A stretch of DNA of 64,000 bases, from assembly GCA_003049465.1 (NCBI GenBank), contig PYSS01000136.1, forward strand, positions 1,862 through 65,861. The letters are read 5' to 3'. The notes beneath the pieces are model-generated. The model was not told the DNA's origin. It saw only the letters and a list, made by a program, of their open reading frames with translations, and did no database searches. Source of the DNA: Magnaporthiopsis rhizophila. Its lineage: Eukaryota > Ascomycota > Sordariomycetes > Magnaporthales > Magnaporthaceae. The first letter of the stretch is position 1. Each line of letters starts with the position of its first letter. Shown piece after piece: positions 12,301 through 25,189 of this stretch. The position numbers were made by a program, and so were the translations under genes.

Positions 12301-15156
12301 CAAGCTTTATTACAAGCTTATTATGCATATTTTTAAGGTAAATGCTTAATTGGTCCATATCCTCAAGGTATAGCAGGAAAGGGGTATATATCGGGATTAT
12401 ATGGAAAATAATCGATCCAATCGCGGTTTTTAGGATAATTTTGCCCAGGTTAAATAGGGTATTTTTTGAGCCAAAACGAACGTAGCGTTTGGTTTTGCCA
12501 ATAATTAATTAAAAATTAGGCAAAAAACATTATAATACTCGAAATTGCATAAAACTGGCGATCGAAATTTTAGCTATTTTTATATTTGAAATAATATTGC
12601 ACCATTTATTTTTGCTGGAAAATACGTACTATTATAATACCTGCTTTTAATCGTTTTTATTCTGGTCCTTATCTGATCGATAAGGAAAATGGGCCTGGAT
12701 ACGGTACCGGAAAGCCTTATTAGCAAAATAACTGGCGGTAGTAGCGGTAAAGAAATGCGTTAATAACGTTCCTCCCTTATTATTATCTAACTGATTATTG
12801 GATTTTGATATTAATTAATCCTGCAAATTATTTGCAGGTTTTTTGTTATTTTTATTGCTGTTTTTTTTATATTTAAAAAGGAACTGAACAAAACTTTTTT
12901 TCTTATTGTTATATTTTTGGCAATTATTTTTTTAATACTTTTTTGCGCTATATTATTTTTTTGGTATATATTGCAATAATCGGCAGCCAGGTTTAAAACA
13001 GGTCCAATATTTGTTTCGGAAATTATAAAAATGCTTTTTCCGGGGGCTATTGCTGTTTTATTTGCCGGTATACCGCTTGTTTCTGGGGTTTTTTTCGAAC
13101 TTTTATTTAATAAAATAACTGTTATAAATAATAATATTTTTTTCCATTTACAGGGTGCTGCAAAACTGGGAGGCCAGATTTTTAAATATTTTTTTTGGAT
13201 GCGAAAGGGCCATTTTAAACTCGGGCATTTTTTGGATTGCACGAAAAACGCTCGTAACCAGTTAGTAGTTCTGTTAATAAGCGGAACCTAAAATTTGTTG
13301 GCAAATTTAAAATTTATCCAAAAAGATTTGAAGCATTTTTATTTTGCTTTTGTTTATATTTTTGCTTTTCGAACTGATAATTTGGAATATAATTAAGTTT
13401 TAGTTTGTATAATATTATTGCTTATTAATTTTTGTATTAAAATATTTTTTAAATTTAAAATAAGTTTTCCTAAAAAAATAACCTTTATTTATAACCTGGA
13501 TAAAATAAGCTTCGGTTTAATTTATAAGGGCCAGTGGGAAAAGTATATAAAATTATAAAAGGGGGATGCTAAACATTTTACAGGTATTTGTAAAAATTAA
13601 AACCTTATTATTCAGAATATTATACTGCTTTTTTAAATATTTGTATATTTTGTTCCATATATTGCAAAATGCTTTTTCAAAATTTGAATCGAGCGGTGCA
13701 TTAACCGTATTTAATAATAGAAATATGCGGTACAAATTATTGGTCCGGGGTGCTGGCTGGTATTATAAGGGAATAAGGGTTATAAAAATTAATCGTAAGA
13801 TTAGTATTTAGCTTTTTGCCCGATTTTTGGCCAAAATTTTCCGATAATAATAATTAAGCATATAGCTTATTATAGCTAAATATTGGTTTTTTTGATTTAG
13901 CGGATCAGGAAAATGGATTTTAGCTAATCGATTAATTTTTGGTTTGAAAAGGGGCTATTATTAGGTTACCGAAATTTGATCCCGGTAATATTAATTAAAA
14001 AAATCAGGAAAATGGTTATCCGAAAATTGCCGCTTTTATTTGGTGATTGGAAAATAGGATTGGTACTAAAGCTGGTTTTTGCTTTGGTAACGGATTATTT
14101 TATTATAAAAATGATCGTTATATTTTAGCTTATGCGCTAATTTATTTTGAGGATTTCCGGTTAACCGTTTTTTGCTAATACAGGAATAATATATTTCCGT
14201 TTGGGTTGATAATTTTATAAACAAAATTGCAATTTTAAATATATTGCTTTTTTCCCGATAATTTATCGTTAAAGGTTTTGGGGTTCTTTCGATTGCTAAG
14301 TTTTGGGTATTATCCGTATCGGTTAATAACCAGTCCAATTTTAATATATTTTTCTGGTTATATTTGCCTGGAACAATAATTTTGCATTTTGCTAAAAATT
14401 TGATCAAAATTTGATCAAAATTTGCAGGATTTATTTGTTAAAGGTATTTATTATTTTTAAAATAAATATGTCGAAATTTTTAAAAAATGCTGATAAAAAA
14501 AGGTTACCGTTTTAATAATAATTATCGAGCATAAATTTAAAAATCCAGGCATAAATCCGATTTATTAAAATACTATTAAATGCTTTTTCGAATTTATAAT
14601 CCATTTGTTATAGGAATTCCAAATTGCAAATGGAGAAAAGGGCTTTGCTGATTTTAAAGGGTTTGAATAATCCTACGATAAAATTTTCTGGATAGGGTTT
14701 TTTCTGATCGGAAACCTTTTCGGAGCCGCCCTTTAATGTTTCGGATATATTTATCGGTGGTGCTTATTTGATTATTAAAGCTTTGCCGAATAATCGTGGC
14801 TATTATTTTGGTGGGTGGATAAGCCAATTCGCCTCGGGTGATTTTCTGATCCGAAGGCCCTTGTGGTTTGAGGAGTTACAAGTCGGTCCCTCCGGGGATT
14901 ATATAACATTTTTTGCCAAGCTTGTGAGATTTTTTTAGCTGGACACGGTCCTTTTTGTTATAATAATAGTGGAGGCCAAATAGGAAAAGGACTTATTTGC
15001 CTAGCAAATATGCTGTTGAGCAAAGGAAGGGCGTTCTTTTGCTTTTAGATCTTTTATCGACCTTTTTTCTCAAATTTTAAAAATCTAATGGATAAATATT
15101 TAGCGCTAAATCCTTTACCTAACCGTTTGTGTTGCCTTTCGAGTAATACTGATCAG
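12300..15156 (-). pseudogene. E2 gag/protease region and 5' leader (degraded)
   Basis: This 2.9 kb block lies between the integrase and the 5' LTR, where copia elements carry gag and protease. Open pieces remain at 12811-13242 and 14066-14407 on the minus strand, but neither has a motif I can name with certainty. Directly inside the 5' LTR (minus strand, below 15157) the sequence reads CTGATCAGTATTACTCG. It is shared with E1 and is the likely primer-binding region, although it does not show the usual TGG start of a tRNA-primed site. Confidence 0.55.
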
Positions 15157-15462
15157 TGCTGGTAAAAGTGGGTACTTCTGTTTAACGGCTCGGAGCTTTC
15201 CAAAAGTGGTAAATAACAATTTTTATAATTTTGGGAAATTCCTATTATTTGTGCACAAGGAGGAAGGAATTTATCTGCCTAATATAAGGCAAAGGACTGC
15301 CTTTTATATGCGCGGAGGCGATTGCCCAAAGGGCGATCCTCCGTTTTGGCCTTTAGCCGCACAGGCCGATTGGCCCGTGCGGGATCCAGAGGGTCCCAGA
15401 GGGTTCTTTTGTTCCGTCCTCCTTTTCCGGATCGCACGCGCACACAAATGCCTATTCCAACA
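15157..15462 (-). repeat. E2 5' LTR
   Basis: This LTR is 306 bp, exactly the length of its partner at 6797. It starts TGCTGG and ends TTCCAACA, and is followed by the GGTTT duplication. Confidence 0.9.
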
Positions 15463-18400
15463 GGTTTTTTATAATTATAAAGGTTAATATAAGTATAAGG
15501 ATTAGGTATTAGCTGTATTATATAATTGTTGGGAACTGGGTAAATAATATTAACTTTTCCCAATTATTATATCCTTGTACCACAAATTTCAATTTTTTGT
15601 AAGGGTTTGTATTTATCCTTTTAACCTTTTTAATTATATATATTCCGAAAATTTTTGCCGATTTATTAATTTGGTATTATTTGATTGGTTTAATTACGTT
15701 ATTGGCCAGCAAATTACCAATTTCCTTTTGGTTAAATTATTTAAAAGGTTTGCCTGGGATTATAATTTTTCCAACCTATTAATAATAAAGCGTTAGGCAT
15801 ATAAATTCCGTTTTTTTTGCGCTTATAAATGTTATTGGAATATTTACTGTTTTGGGGTTGCATTAAAATTATCCATATCGTTTGGGTACCGGTTTATCGG
15901 CTAGTGCAATAACTAAAAGTGCCGGTGGTTCAGGTACCCTGTACAGCCTTTTTTATTTATATAACAAAAATAACAGCAGCTTTTTGATTTTTGAATTATC
16001 CTTGCTAATATTTGTTAAGCTATTAATTTGCCGTTCTGTATTTTTATAAGGCCGTTTTTGGAGCTGCGGCTGGTTTGGGGCTAAATATTTAAATAATTCC
16101 GGCTATTTTTTTAAATTTGCTGTTTGCTGCTCCTCCGATTTATAGTAAGGTTTGCAAATAATGTTTCGAAACGTTGCTAAATTATTTGGTATATTTATTA
16201 TAATTTTATTTTTAATCACAAATAGCACCTTAAAAAATCCCTATTATTTTTATTTTTTTTGGTAAACAAAAATTTTATTTCCCAAAACAAAAAAGCTGGG
16301 TAATACCCCTGTGGTGCTCGGGTTATTATGCATATTTAGGGCATTGTTTACCTTTCGTTTGGCAAAAAATTTGCGCAGCTTTGCTATAATTTTAATAATT
16401 ATTGCTATTTGTTAAACCTGTATTCCAAAAAGTGTTAAATTATTATTAAATTGCAGTATAGCACCAAGAATAAGCAAAATAAGGATTAATTTATTAGGTT
16501 TTATAATATTATTTAGCGTTTTAACTGCTTTTTAAAGTGCCAAATCGGGGTAAATATTAGGGCATTCCTTTCTGATTATTTTATAAGCCCGTTGGAAAAG
16601 TTTATAATATTTTTTAACCTTATTTATCGACCAATATGCTTTTATTGGAACCTAATGCTATATAATCCCAAAAAATTTTGCTTCCGCCTGGAATTTGCTT
16701 GCAGCAAAATTAATTTTTGCATTATAAAATATAATATTAAACGGGCCAAAATAAATATTAAACCGGCAATATTTGAAAAAATTTTATATTTTTTTGGCTA
16801 ATTTTTTTTTAAAAAATATTACTGTGCTAAATGCAATATTTATATCAATTATATAAAATATTTATTTATTATTTAAATATATAATATTAATGATTATTTT
16901 GTAATTAAAATCGATATTATTTTTAAGCATAAATTTAAAATATTATAGTGCAAAGTTTATGGTTTGGCAATAATGGTACATTTGATTAATTATTTGCAAA
17001 ATATTCCAATTTGCCCAATAGCCTGCCTGGTTCAGTATATACCAAAAGCAATTAACAGAAAAATAATCAAAATGTTTATATAAATATTTCAATTTTATTT
17101 TTATCAGGGAAAATATTTTTATAATCGTTTAATTAGTTAAATATAAGGCACCTGGGTAGCTAATTTTATTAAAAAAAACCATAGGTAGCCTAATTTTTTA
17201 ATAATCAAAATACATTTGCCAAGTTTAATTATAAGCTTATTATGCATATTATTAAAATAAATACCTAAATGGTCCATATTTTTAAAATATAATAAAAAAA
17301 GGGTTTATATTAAAATTATGTAAAAAATAATCAATCCGATCAAAATTTTTAGCATAATTTTGCCCAAGCTAAATAAAATATTTTTTAAACCAAAATAAAT
17401 GTAACATTTGGATTTTTTAATAATTAATTAGAAATTAGGCAAAAAGCATTACAATGCTCGAAATTGCATAAAACCGGCGATTAAAATTTTGGCCGCTTTT
17501 ATATCTGGAAAAATACCGTATTATTTATTTTTGCTAAAAAGCATATATTATTATAATATTTGCTTCTGATCGTTTTTATTGTAATTTTTATTTGTTTATT
17601 ATAAAACATAGGCTTAAATGCAATACCGGAAAGCTTTATTAGCAAAATAACTGGTAATAGCAGTGGTAAAAAAATATATTAATAATATTTTTCCCTTATT
17701 ATTATTTAACTAATTACTGGGCTTTAATATTAATTAAACCTGTTAATTATTTATGGGTTTTTTATTATCCTTATTGCTATTTTTTTCGTATTTAAAAAGG
17801 AATTAAACAAAGCTTTTTTTTTGATTGCCACGCTTTTAGCAAATATTCCTCCAATACTTTTTTGTACTGCATTACTTTTTCGATATATATTATACTAAAT
17901 AGTAATTATATTTGGCACAAATCCAATATTTGCCTTGAAAATTATAAAAATACCTTTTCCGGGGGCCATTATTGTTTTATTTGCCGGTATAATGCTTATT
18001 TCTGGGGTTTTTTCCAAATTTGCATTTGACAAAATAATTACCATAAATAATAACATTTTTTTTATTTGTATAGTACTGCAAAGCTGGAAAACCAGGCCTT
18101 TAAATATTTTTTTTGGATATAAAAAGGCTATTTTAAGCTCGGGCATTTTTTGAACTGCACGAAAAATGCTTGTAACCAATTAATAATTTTGCTAATAATC
18201 GGGGTTTAAAATTTATTAATAAATTTAAAATTTATCCAAAAAGGTTTAAAATATTTTCATTTTATTTTTACTTATATTTGTGCTTTTAAAACTAATAATT
18301 TGGAACATAATTAAGCTTTAATTTGTATAATATTATCATTAATTAACCTTTATATCGAAATATTTTTTAAGTTTTAAATAAATTTTTTTAAAAATGCATT

Positions 18401-18847
18401 ACTTACTTATAGCCTGGATAAAATAAGCTTTGGTTTAATTTATAAAAATTAGTGAAAAAAATGCATAAAATTATAAAAGGGGGATATTAAGCATTTTATA
18501 AGTATCTGCAAAAATTAAAATTTTATTATCCAAATATTATATTATTTTTCAAAATATTTATATATTTTATTATATATATTTCCAAATATTTTTACCAAAT
18601 TTATATCGAGCGGTATATTAATTGTATTTAGCAAAAAAAATATGCGGTACAGGTTAATTATTTAGCTTTTTATCCGTTTATAGGCCAAAATTTTTTGATA
18701 ATAATAGCCGGATATATAGCTTTTTATAGCTAAAAACCGGTTTTCCCAATTTAGCAGATCAAAAAAATAAGCCTTAATTAATTAATTAATCCCTGGTTTG
18801 GATAATAACCATTATAAAATTGCTAAAATCTGATTTTTGTGGTATTT
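15463..18847 (-). pseudogene. E1 middle block: integrase/gag region, heavily RIPed
   Basis: This block is collinear with 10545 to about 13990 of E2, starting at the GGTTT duplication and AATTTTTTGTAAGGGTTT and running through the integrase region. For example, 16592-16801 corresponds to 11679-11890. It is richer in A/T than the E2 counterpart and no catalytic motif is complete. It ends at the TATTT (18843-18847) where E3 entered. The remainder resumes at 26800. Confidence 0.75.
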
Positions 18848-19326
18848 TGTTACAATCACAGGCCTTCTGCTCCTAAGGTAGGGCACCTAGGGGCGGTGTT
18901 AAGCAGTACTGGTTTTGCAAGGTTGCTTTGCACGTGATCTAAGGTCTGGTAGGAATGTTATTTGTTATTATTTGCCCAAAGGGGTGCTTTGGAGCTAACT
19001 TAGGTTAACTAATACCAAAGCCTTAGTTAAAAATTACCTAGCACAATAAGAAACCTTTGCCTTATATACCTGTGCTGTTTTGCGTTTGGTAATTAAAAAT
19101 ACTAGTAATACGTTGGTTTCCCTGAGTATTAAGGGTGTTCCTAGTAATACTTTTGATTTATTTAGTACCCGGCGTATCATTTTGTTACCACGTAACCTAA
19201 TTATATGGCTTTTTTCCCTAACTGGCCTTAATTATCCGGCCCCTGGCCTTTATAATTGCAGGGTAAAAGTGTCCCGCTGGGGGTTAACCCCAGCCTTTCT
19301 GTCCTTTGCCAGTTTTGGTTATAATA
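18848..19326 (-). repeat. E3 3' LTR
   Basis: This LTR is 479 bp. A purine stretch on the minus strand just inside it (AGGAAAAAAAC, about 19330-19342) is the likely polypurine tract. The terminal ATAATA here replaces the GTAACA seen in the 5' LTR, again by C-to-T and G-to-A changes. Confidence 0.9.
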
Positions 19327-20429
19327 TCAGGTTTTTTTCCTAGGCCAAATCCTTTTGGCCAAAATTTGCAATTCTTACCCTTGTCGATCGGTAAATATTT
19401 TTCTTTTTTATCTCACTCACTTTTTTTTGTCCTGACAAAATATCCGGTCGGGTGCAAAAAAAACCTTTCTCTGTGCATTTTTTTACGGTTTGTTATACCG
19501 ATATTTTTAAATTGCTTTTTTTATTGGGCGTTAAAATGCCTTTTTATTTTAATTGCAAGTTTTGTGGCATCCTTGTTTGTTATATGTTTCTTTCTGATTT
19601 TTCTCGTTATTTGGAATGCATTTATTCCAATCAAATAAATTATAATATTTTGGGTTTATTTCGGGCCCAACTTTTTTATGCTACTTTTTAATTTTCCAAA
19701 TTTCGGGACAAAATAAACTCGGTTTTTAATAAAATCCGCCGTTTTAAAAACAAGCGAAAGCGTTTGCGCAAATAAAAAAAATCCTGGTATAAAAAATATA
19801 CTCAAATGGTTTGTTATAATTTGGACAATATTAAAAAATTGGAACGGGTTAAGCAGAAAAAGGCCAAAAAGGCGGCTGTGCAGGCCTTTGCCGCATTTCC
19901 AAACCTGCTGGCTTCCGATTTTTTTTCTTTATCTCCTGGTTGGAACAGGCTTGGGGTTAATCCAAATTTTGATTTATTTGCCCTTTTTTAACCAAATAAA
20001 TCGATAGGCTTTTAACAATTTCCTTAGGTTGTTTGGCGCAATAGCAGCGCGTTTGCTTTTAAGCAAAAGGCCCTGGGTTTAATTTTTAGTGCAACTTTTA
20101 ACATAATAGTATTTTGCTATACGCAATAGCATACTATCGGGTTAAATTTTTTATTATTATTTGCTAATCTCCTTATAATTGCCCCTGCCGATACTTTTAT
20201 AAAGCTTTCTGACAGTTTATAAGGTTCGTTTTTTTTCCCATATATTATATTTATATCCGTACCCTGCCCATTTAATTAAATATTACCGCTTGCAGTAATG
20301 TACTTTATTATCAAGGATCTTTTTAATTTCCCATTTTTAATCTGGGTTAATTTTTATTAATTTCGTGCTTTTCGAACCAGGCGGTGCCGGTTTTAATAAG
20401 GAAACGTAAAAAATAAAATAAATTTTTAT

Positions 20430-23400
20430 GATTAATAATAGCTAAAATTTATAATTAATTGTTAAAATTATTTTTTTAATTTTAAACGGTCCGAATTTTT
20501 TATAATTCTGCTTATTATTTGGCCGTTTTATTTTAATATTGCAGCGCAAAAAATAAATATTATCCCCCTTTTTAAAGGTTGGTTTTTCGAGCTTTTTTTT
20601 ATTTGCCTGGATAAATATATATTTCCGAAATTTTTCGAATTTTTCTTGCAAATGCTTATATAATTTGGTTATTTTGGTAACCTGTATTTCCGTTACTGAA
20701 GCATTTTTTTCTGCTTTAGGTTTTTTATACACCGTAAATATAAATTTATAATTTGCGAAAAACGGAGTTATTTTTGTATTTTTATATACCGAATTATTAT
20801 AAATAAATTAGGCTATAAGGAATAATTATACCCAATTATTTTGTTTATAATTAATATAATAATATAAATATTATTTTATAATTTGGTTTGTTCGTTCCGT
20901 TTGCCTATTTGCTTTAGGATAATATACTGTTAATAATGCATATTTTGCTCCGAGCTTGGTTATTAAAGCTTTTTAAAATTTGCTAATAAACAGTTTGTTT
21001 CGATCCGTGATTAATTTGTTGGGTATTTTGTGTTTAACAATTATATTTTTGATAAAGATATATGCTAATTTTGTGGCACTGCTGCTTTTTTTATAGGGTA
21101 AAAATAAGGCATATTTGGTAAGCTTATTTATTATTATTAGAATATTATTATATTAAATATTTGTTAGGGGCTTTTTTAATTTGGGAAGTTTAATTATAAA
21201 GTTTATCGTAACTTTTTGTTATGCTTTATTAGGCGCTGGTAAAGGTTAAAATAATTTATAAGGTTTATATTTGCTGGTTTTATTTTTGGCGCAGTTTTTG
21301 TAATTTTTTATTGCTTTATAAACTGTGGCTTGGGTAATTATAAACCCGTAATATTATTGCAATTTTTTTTAGGTTTTGATTATTTTTTGATATTCATAAA
21401 TTATTTAGCCGTGGATTTGCTGGATTTTTTTAAAGGTTCATTTTTCCTAAGGCATAATTTTTGCTAGCACCTGTTATACTAAAACCAAAAACCTGTTTGG
21501 TTTTTATGCTAAAATTATGTGCATTTTTGGCAATATTTCATTTTTGTGATCCGGTCGGCGGCTTAAAGCATTTATTTGTTCGTTTTCCGACCTTTTTTTA
21601 TACTCAATTCTAAAATTATAATCCTGGAGAAATTAATTTCACCGGATTTGTTATTTATTTAGCATTTGGCAAATAATAAAATGTGCAAGGTTTTTATAAT
21701 CCGTATGAACCATAACCTGATAATTTGCCTGGCACAAATACATTTTCCATTTTTTTAACGCTCGAATAATAATTATAAGCTTTTTATTATGGATTGGGTA
21801 ATTTAATTTGGATTTATTAAATTTATATAACAGGAAAATATAAGGGTATAACCTTTTACTATTATTTTTTTGGCTAAATTGCGCCCCGATCGCAAAATTC
21901 GATGCATTAATTTTAACCTTAAAAGGTTTATTTAGGTTTGGTAAAATTAATACTGGCTTTTATATTATAACTTTTTTTTAGCAGGTTAAAAGCTTTTTAT
22001 TTTTGTAACCGCCAATAAAACTAATAGTTATTTTTGGTAAAATTCGTAAATAAAAGGGCTAATTTGCTAAAATCCCGGATAAACTGTCGGTAAAAGTTTA
22101 GGAAACCCAGAAAATTTCGTATTTTTTTAATATTGGTCGATTTGGGCTATTTTTTTATAACCTGTACTTTTTTGGGTTTTATCCGTATTTGACCCGGTAT
22201 AATCATATATTTTAAAAAAACGATTTTTTGTATATGCCACGCGCATTTTTCGGGTTTAATTAAAAATTTTGCGCCCTGCAGCTTTTATAAAACTTTATGC
22301 ATATATTTTTTGTGTTTTTTTAGCATTTCCGAAAAAACCAGGATATTATTTAGGTAGGCAAATGCACAAATATCCAGGCACTTTTGTAATATATAATTAA
22401 TTATTTTTTGGAAAATAATTGGCATATTAATAAGCCCGAAAGTTATTATTAGCAATTTATATATTTCCAGCCAAATTCGGAAGGCGGTTTTTTATTTGTT
22501 TTTTTTTTAATCCTTAACAAGCTATATATTTTATATAAATCCAAAATTATAAATTATTTGGCCTTGCCAAATTTGTTTTGTAATTTGTTAATAAAAAACA
22601 AAAAATACCGATCCTTTATTATAATTTTATTTAACGGATAATAATTAATATATATTTATTCCTTTCCATTTTGTTTTGGGACGAATAATATTTTATATTT
22701 TATTGGAAAATCCAAAGGTTGGATAATGCTTTTTTGCAGGTTTTTTGCAAATTATTTTCATAATAATTTTTGCTATTTAGGGTTTAACCGGTACAATTTT
22801 TGGTAATTAAGTTATATTTTTGGTTTAAGTTTAATTTTATAATCGAACGGTTCATATTCCGGAAATATAATTTCCAGATTTTTTTAAAATAACCTCCAGT
22901 ATTTATGGTATTTTTTGGGGATATTTTTTATATATTAGCGCGCTTGTTTGTTAGGCGGATCGTAATTTTGGTTTTGATTTTTTATTATTTCCGTTCCCGA
23001 ACTTTTATCCTTAATTATATTTTTTTTTGGGTTACAGTTCTGGTTATGTTTTTTTTTATAGCTTGCTTTTTATTTTTGGGGATTTTTGCTATTAAGGTTA
23101 ATATTACCTGATAAATATAAATTTATTGGTGTAATTTGCCAGGGTTAATTGCTAAATTCTGCTATTATTATAACTATCCTATCTGGTTTTTATTTTTTAT
23201 TATTTGGGGCCTGTAGCTATTGGGCTTTTTCAGGTGCCAATAATTTATCCCTCCAATAAATTTCCTTTAAAATCCAATTTATTAGGGAATTATACTTTTT
23301 AAACCAGGGGAAATCCAAAATTAAATCCTTTTTTTTATATTTATAATATCCAGGATAATTTTGCAAAATTTCCCTAATACCTTAAACCTAAATTAATTTA

Positions 23401-24800
23401 TTTCTAAATTAATTACCCTATTATTATAAATAATTGGTTTTTTTTTATAATTCCAAAATTGTATAGCTATTATTTTTAGCATACCGGTATACCGTATTTT
23501 ATTACCGTTTCTGGTGCAATATAATTTTCGTTAAATTTGCAATTAATTATTGCTATTAATTATTATTTTTATTATATAACCATTTTTCTGATATAAAATG
23601 GATAATTGTCCGTGGTTTTTGCTAGGATCCTTTTTAGTTGTTTTTTCTGTCCGTACCAGGCCCTTCTTCCGGTTAAATACCCTAATTTTTTGGCTTATGC
23701 TAATGGTTAAAAAGGAGGTATTCTGCCTGCCAATCCCTAACCTTCCTTTCCGTATAACGCTTATATTCGATTTTTTTGCAAGCATAATACAGTATTAGCC
23801 CTGCTATATATGTTATAAAATATTTGTGCGCTGGGGCGAACACTGCCGTTTTTATAATATAATTGCGCAATATAATCTGCTATTTGGGCAATTGCCATCC
23901 TTACCTTAATAAGCCTTGGGGCTTTTCCTTATTTCGCCTGGGAAATTAATTATTTTTTAATTTTATAGCCAGGTGGTTACTGCAATTATTATAAAAATAT
24001 TTTGCCCAAAAAATATTTTCGTAATATGGGTTATTTATCGCCATATTTTTATAATCCTTTTTTACTAAATAAATTTAAAGGTATAAAAATGGGTTATTTT
24101 TTCAATACTTTGCTTAATATATATTTTTTTCGTAATAAATAACGGTTTGGTTATTTCGGCCCTAATCTAGGCATTATTTATTATTTTCCATTACGGGCAT
24201 TTTTTAGTACAATTTGCAATTTTCTAACTTTTTCGGGCTATTGGGCCAATCCTTAAATAATAAATAAGCCGGTATTTTATAAATATAAATATAAACTTTT
24301 TGGTTAGGAGCTTTACTTTAATCCGCAAGTACCGTGTACGTTTTTATCAAGCTTATTATTATAATGAACCGCTTTTTAGTTTCGTTAGGCCCTATTTTCG
24401 CGGATTTCCAAAATTTGCCAAATTCGATATTTTTTTTTTAATTTTCTGGTTAAATATATTTATCCTAAAGATTTTTGGTCCATTTTTGCATCAATATTAA
24501 GGTTTTTTTTATTGCTTTTAATTAAAATTTCCAATATTCCTTCCTAAGCTGCTAATATTTTAAACCCTGCAAAGGCCTGCTGAAAAATGCTCCGTTTTTT
24601 TAATAAAATTTTAATTATCCTTTTGGCACGTTTACCAGCCAACTCTGGTATTTTCTGTTTGGCTAATTTTTTTTATTTTTGATGCTATTAGTATCCCGTT
24701 TAACCCGTATAATTATTTGGTATTTTTTTTTTAAACTTTTCGAAATTTTTTATTTTTTGATCCTTGCTTCCGTTATAATTAAACTGTTCGTGGATCTGCA
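20430..24800 (-). pseudogene. E3 pol: gypsy-type RT and integrase, RIP-mutated
   Basis: The minus-strand translation gives a recognisable but broken gypsy pol. The RT palm reads AFAYLNNILVFSE (about 22335-22370) where the family has YLDDIL, so both catalytic Asp have become Asn. It follows LLIITFGLINMPIIFQ (family LVMPFGLTNAPATFQ). The integrase core shows KLITDRNKLF (about 21000) and YYPKANRQTERTNQ (about 20930; family YHPQTDGQTERTNQ). The integrase C-terminal region is an open stretch of 96 codons at 20442-20732, with KPTFKKGDNIYFLRCNIK and YKKFGPFKIKKI. Many stops lie between the blocks. Confidence 0.82.
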
Positions 24801-24904
24801 TCCACAAATTATGGTGCTCTTTGTTGCAACAAAGGATGGGTGAAAACAGGATATACTATTATCATGTATATCTAAAAATCTGGTCTAAAAAACAAAAACA
24901 AATG

Positions 24905-25180
24905 GGAGGTCACTTCGTGCGAACCTCCCTTAGATATAGTCCTATGCCTCCGGAGTGGGCGAGGGCATCGTACGGAGCATGTGCCTAAAAAGGGACATGC
25001 TCCGGCCGATGCTGACTCGCCGGTCATTCCTGAAACGCCGGTGCGAGGACTGGATCGGCCGGCATCTCCGTGCCGGATCCTCCGTCCCCGTTGGTTCCGT
25101 GCGGAGGGTCCGGCTGTTGGGATCCCGGTTTCCTGCTTGGCTTCGTGCGACCTCTGGCTGCCCTTCCAACATAAACCATA
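24905..25180. other. GC-rich island inside RIPed E3
   Basis: About 270 bp of clearly GC-rich sequence with sharp edges sits in an AT-rich element. It begins with a hairpin-capable GGAGGTCACTTCGTGCG...ACCTCCC. The motif CTTCGTGCGA-CCTC occurs near both ends (24911-24929 and 25142-25156) as a direct repeat. Several frames stay open through it on both strands, but none has a motif I recognise. It may be a small insertion that escaped RIP or a conserved GC-rich part of E3. Confidence 0.6.
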
Positions 25181-25189
25181 ACCAATCAA

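Larger units (their letters stand above)
6797..15462 (-). mobile_element. E2: complete Ty1/copia-like LTR retrotransposon nested in E1
   Basis: Two 306 bp LTRs (6797-7102 and 15157-15462) bound an 8,666 bp element. The 5 bp target duplication GGTTT is exact (6792-6796 and 15463-15467). The uninterrupted target is preserved inside E2 itself at about 10545 (CTGGTTTTTTATA), which proves that E2 landed in a copy of its own family. A copia order (gag, protease, integrase, RT, RNase H) is readable on the minus strand. A purine tract lies just inside the 3' LTR (minus strand, about 7109-7119). Confidence 0.9.

Noticed and set aside
19080..19343. An 87-codon frame repeated at 26553-26849
   Set aside because: Both copies lie in the E3 LTRs on the strand opposite to the element's coding sense, so they are repeat sequence rather than genes.
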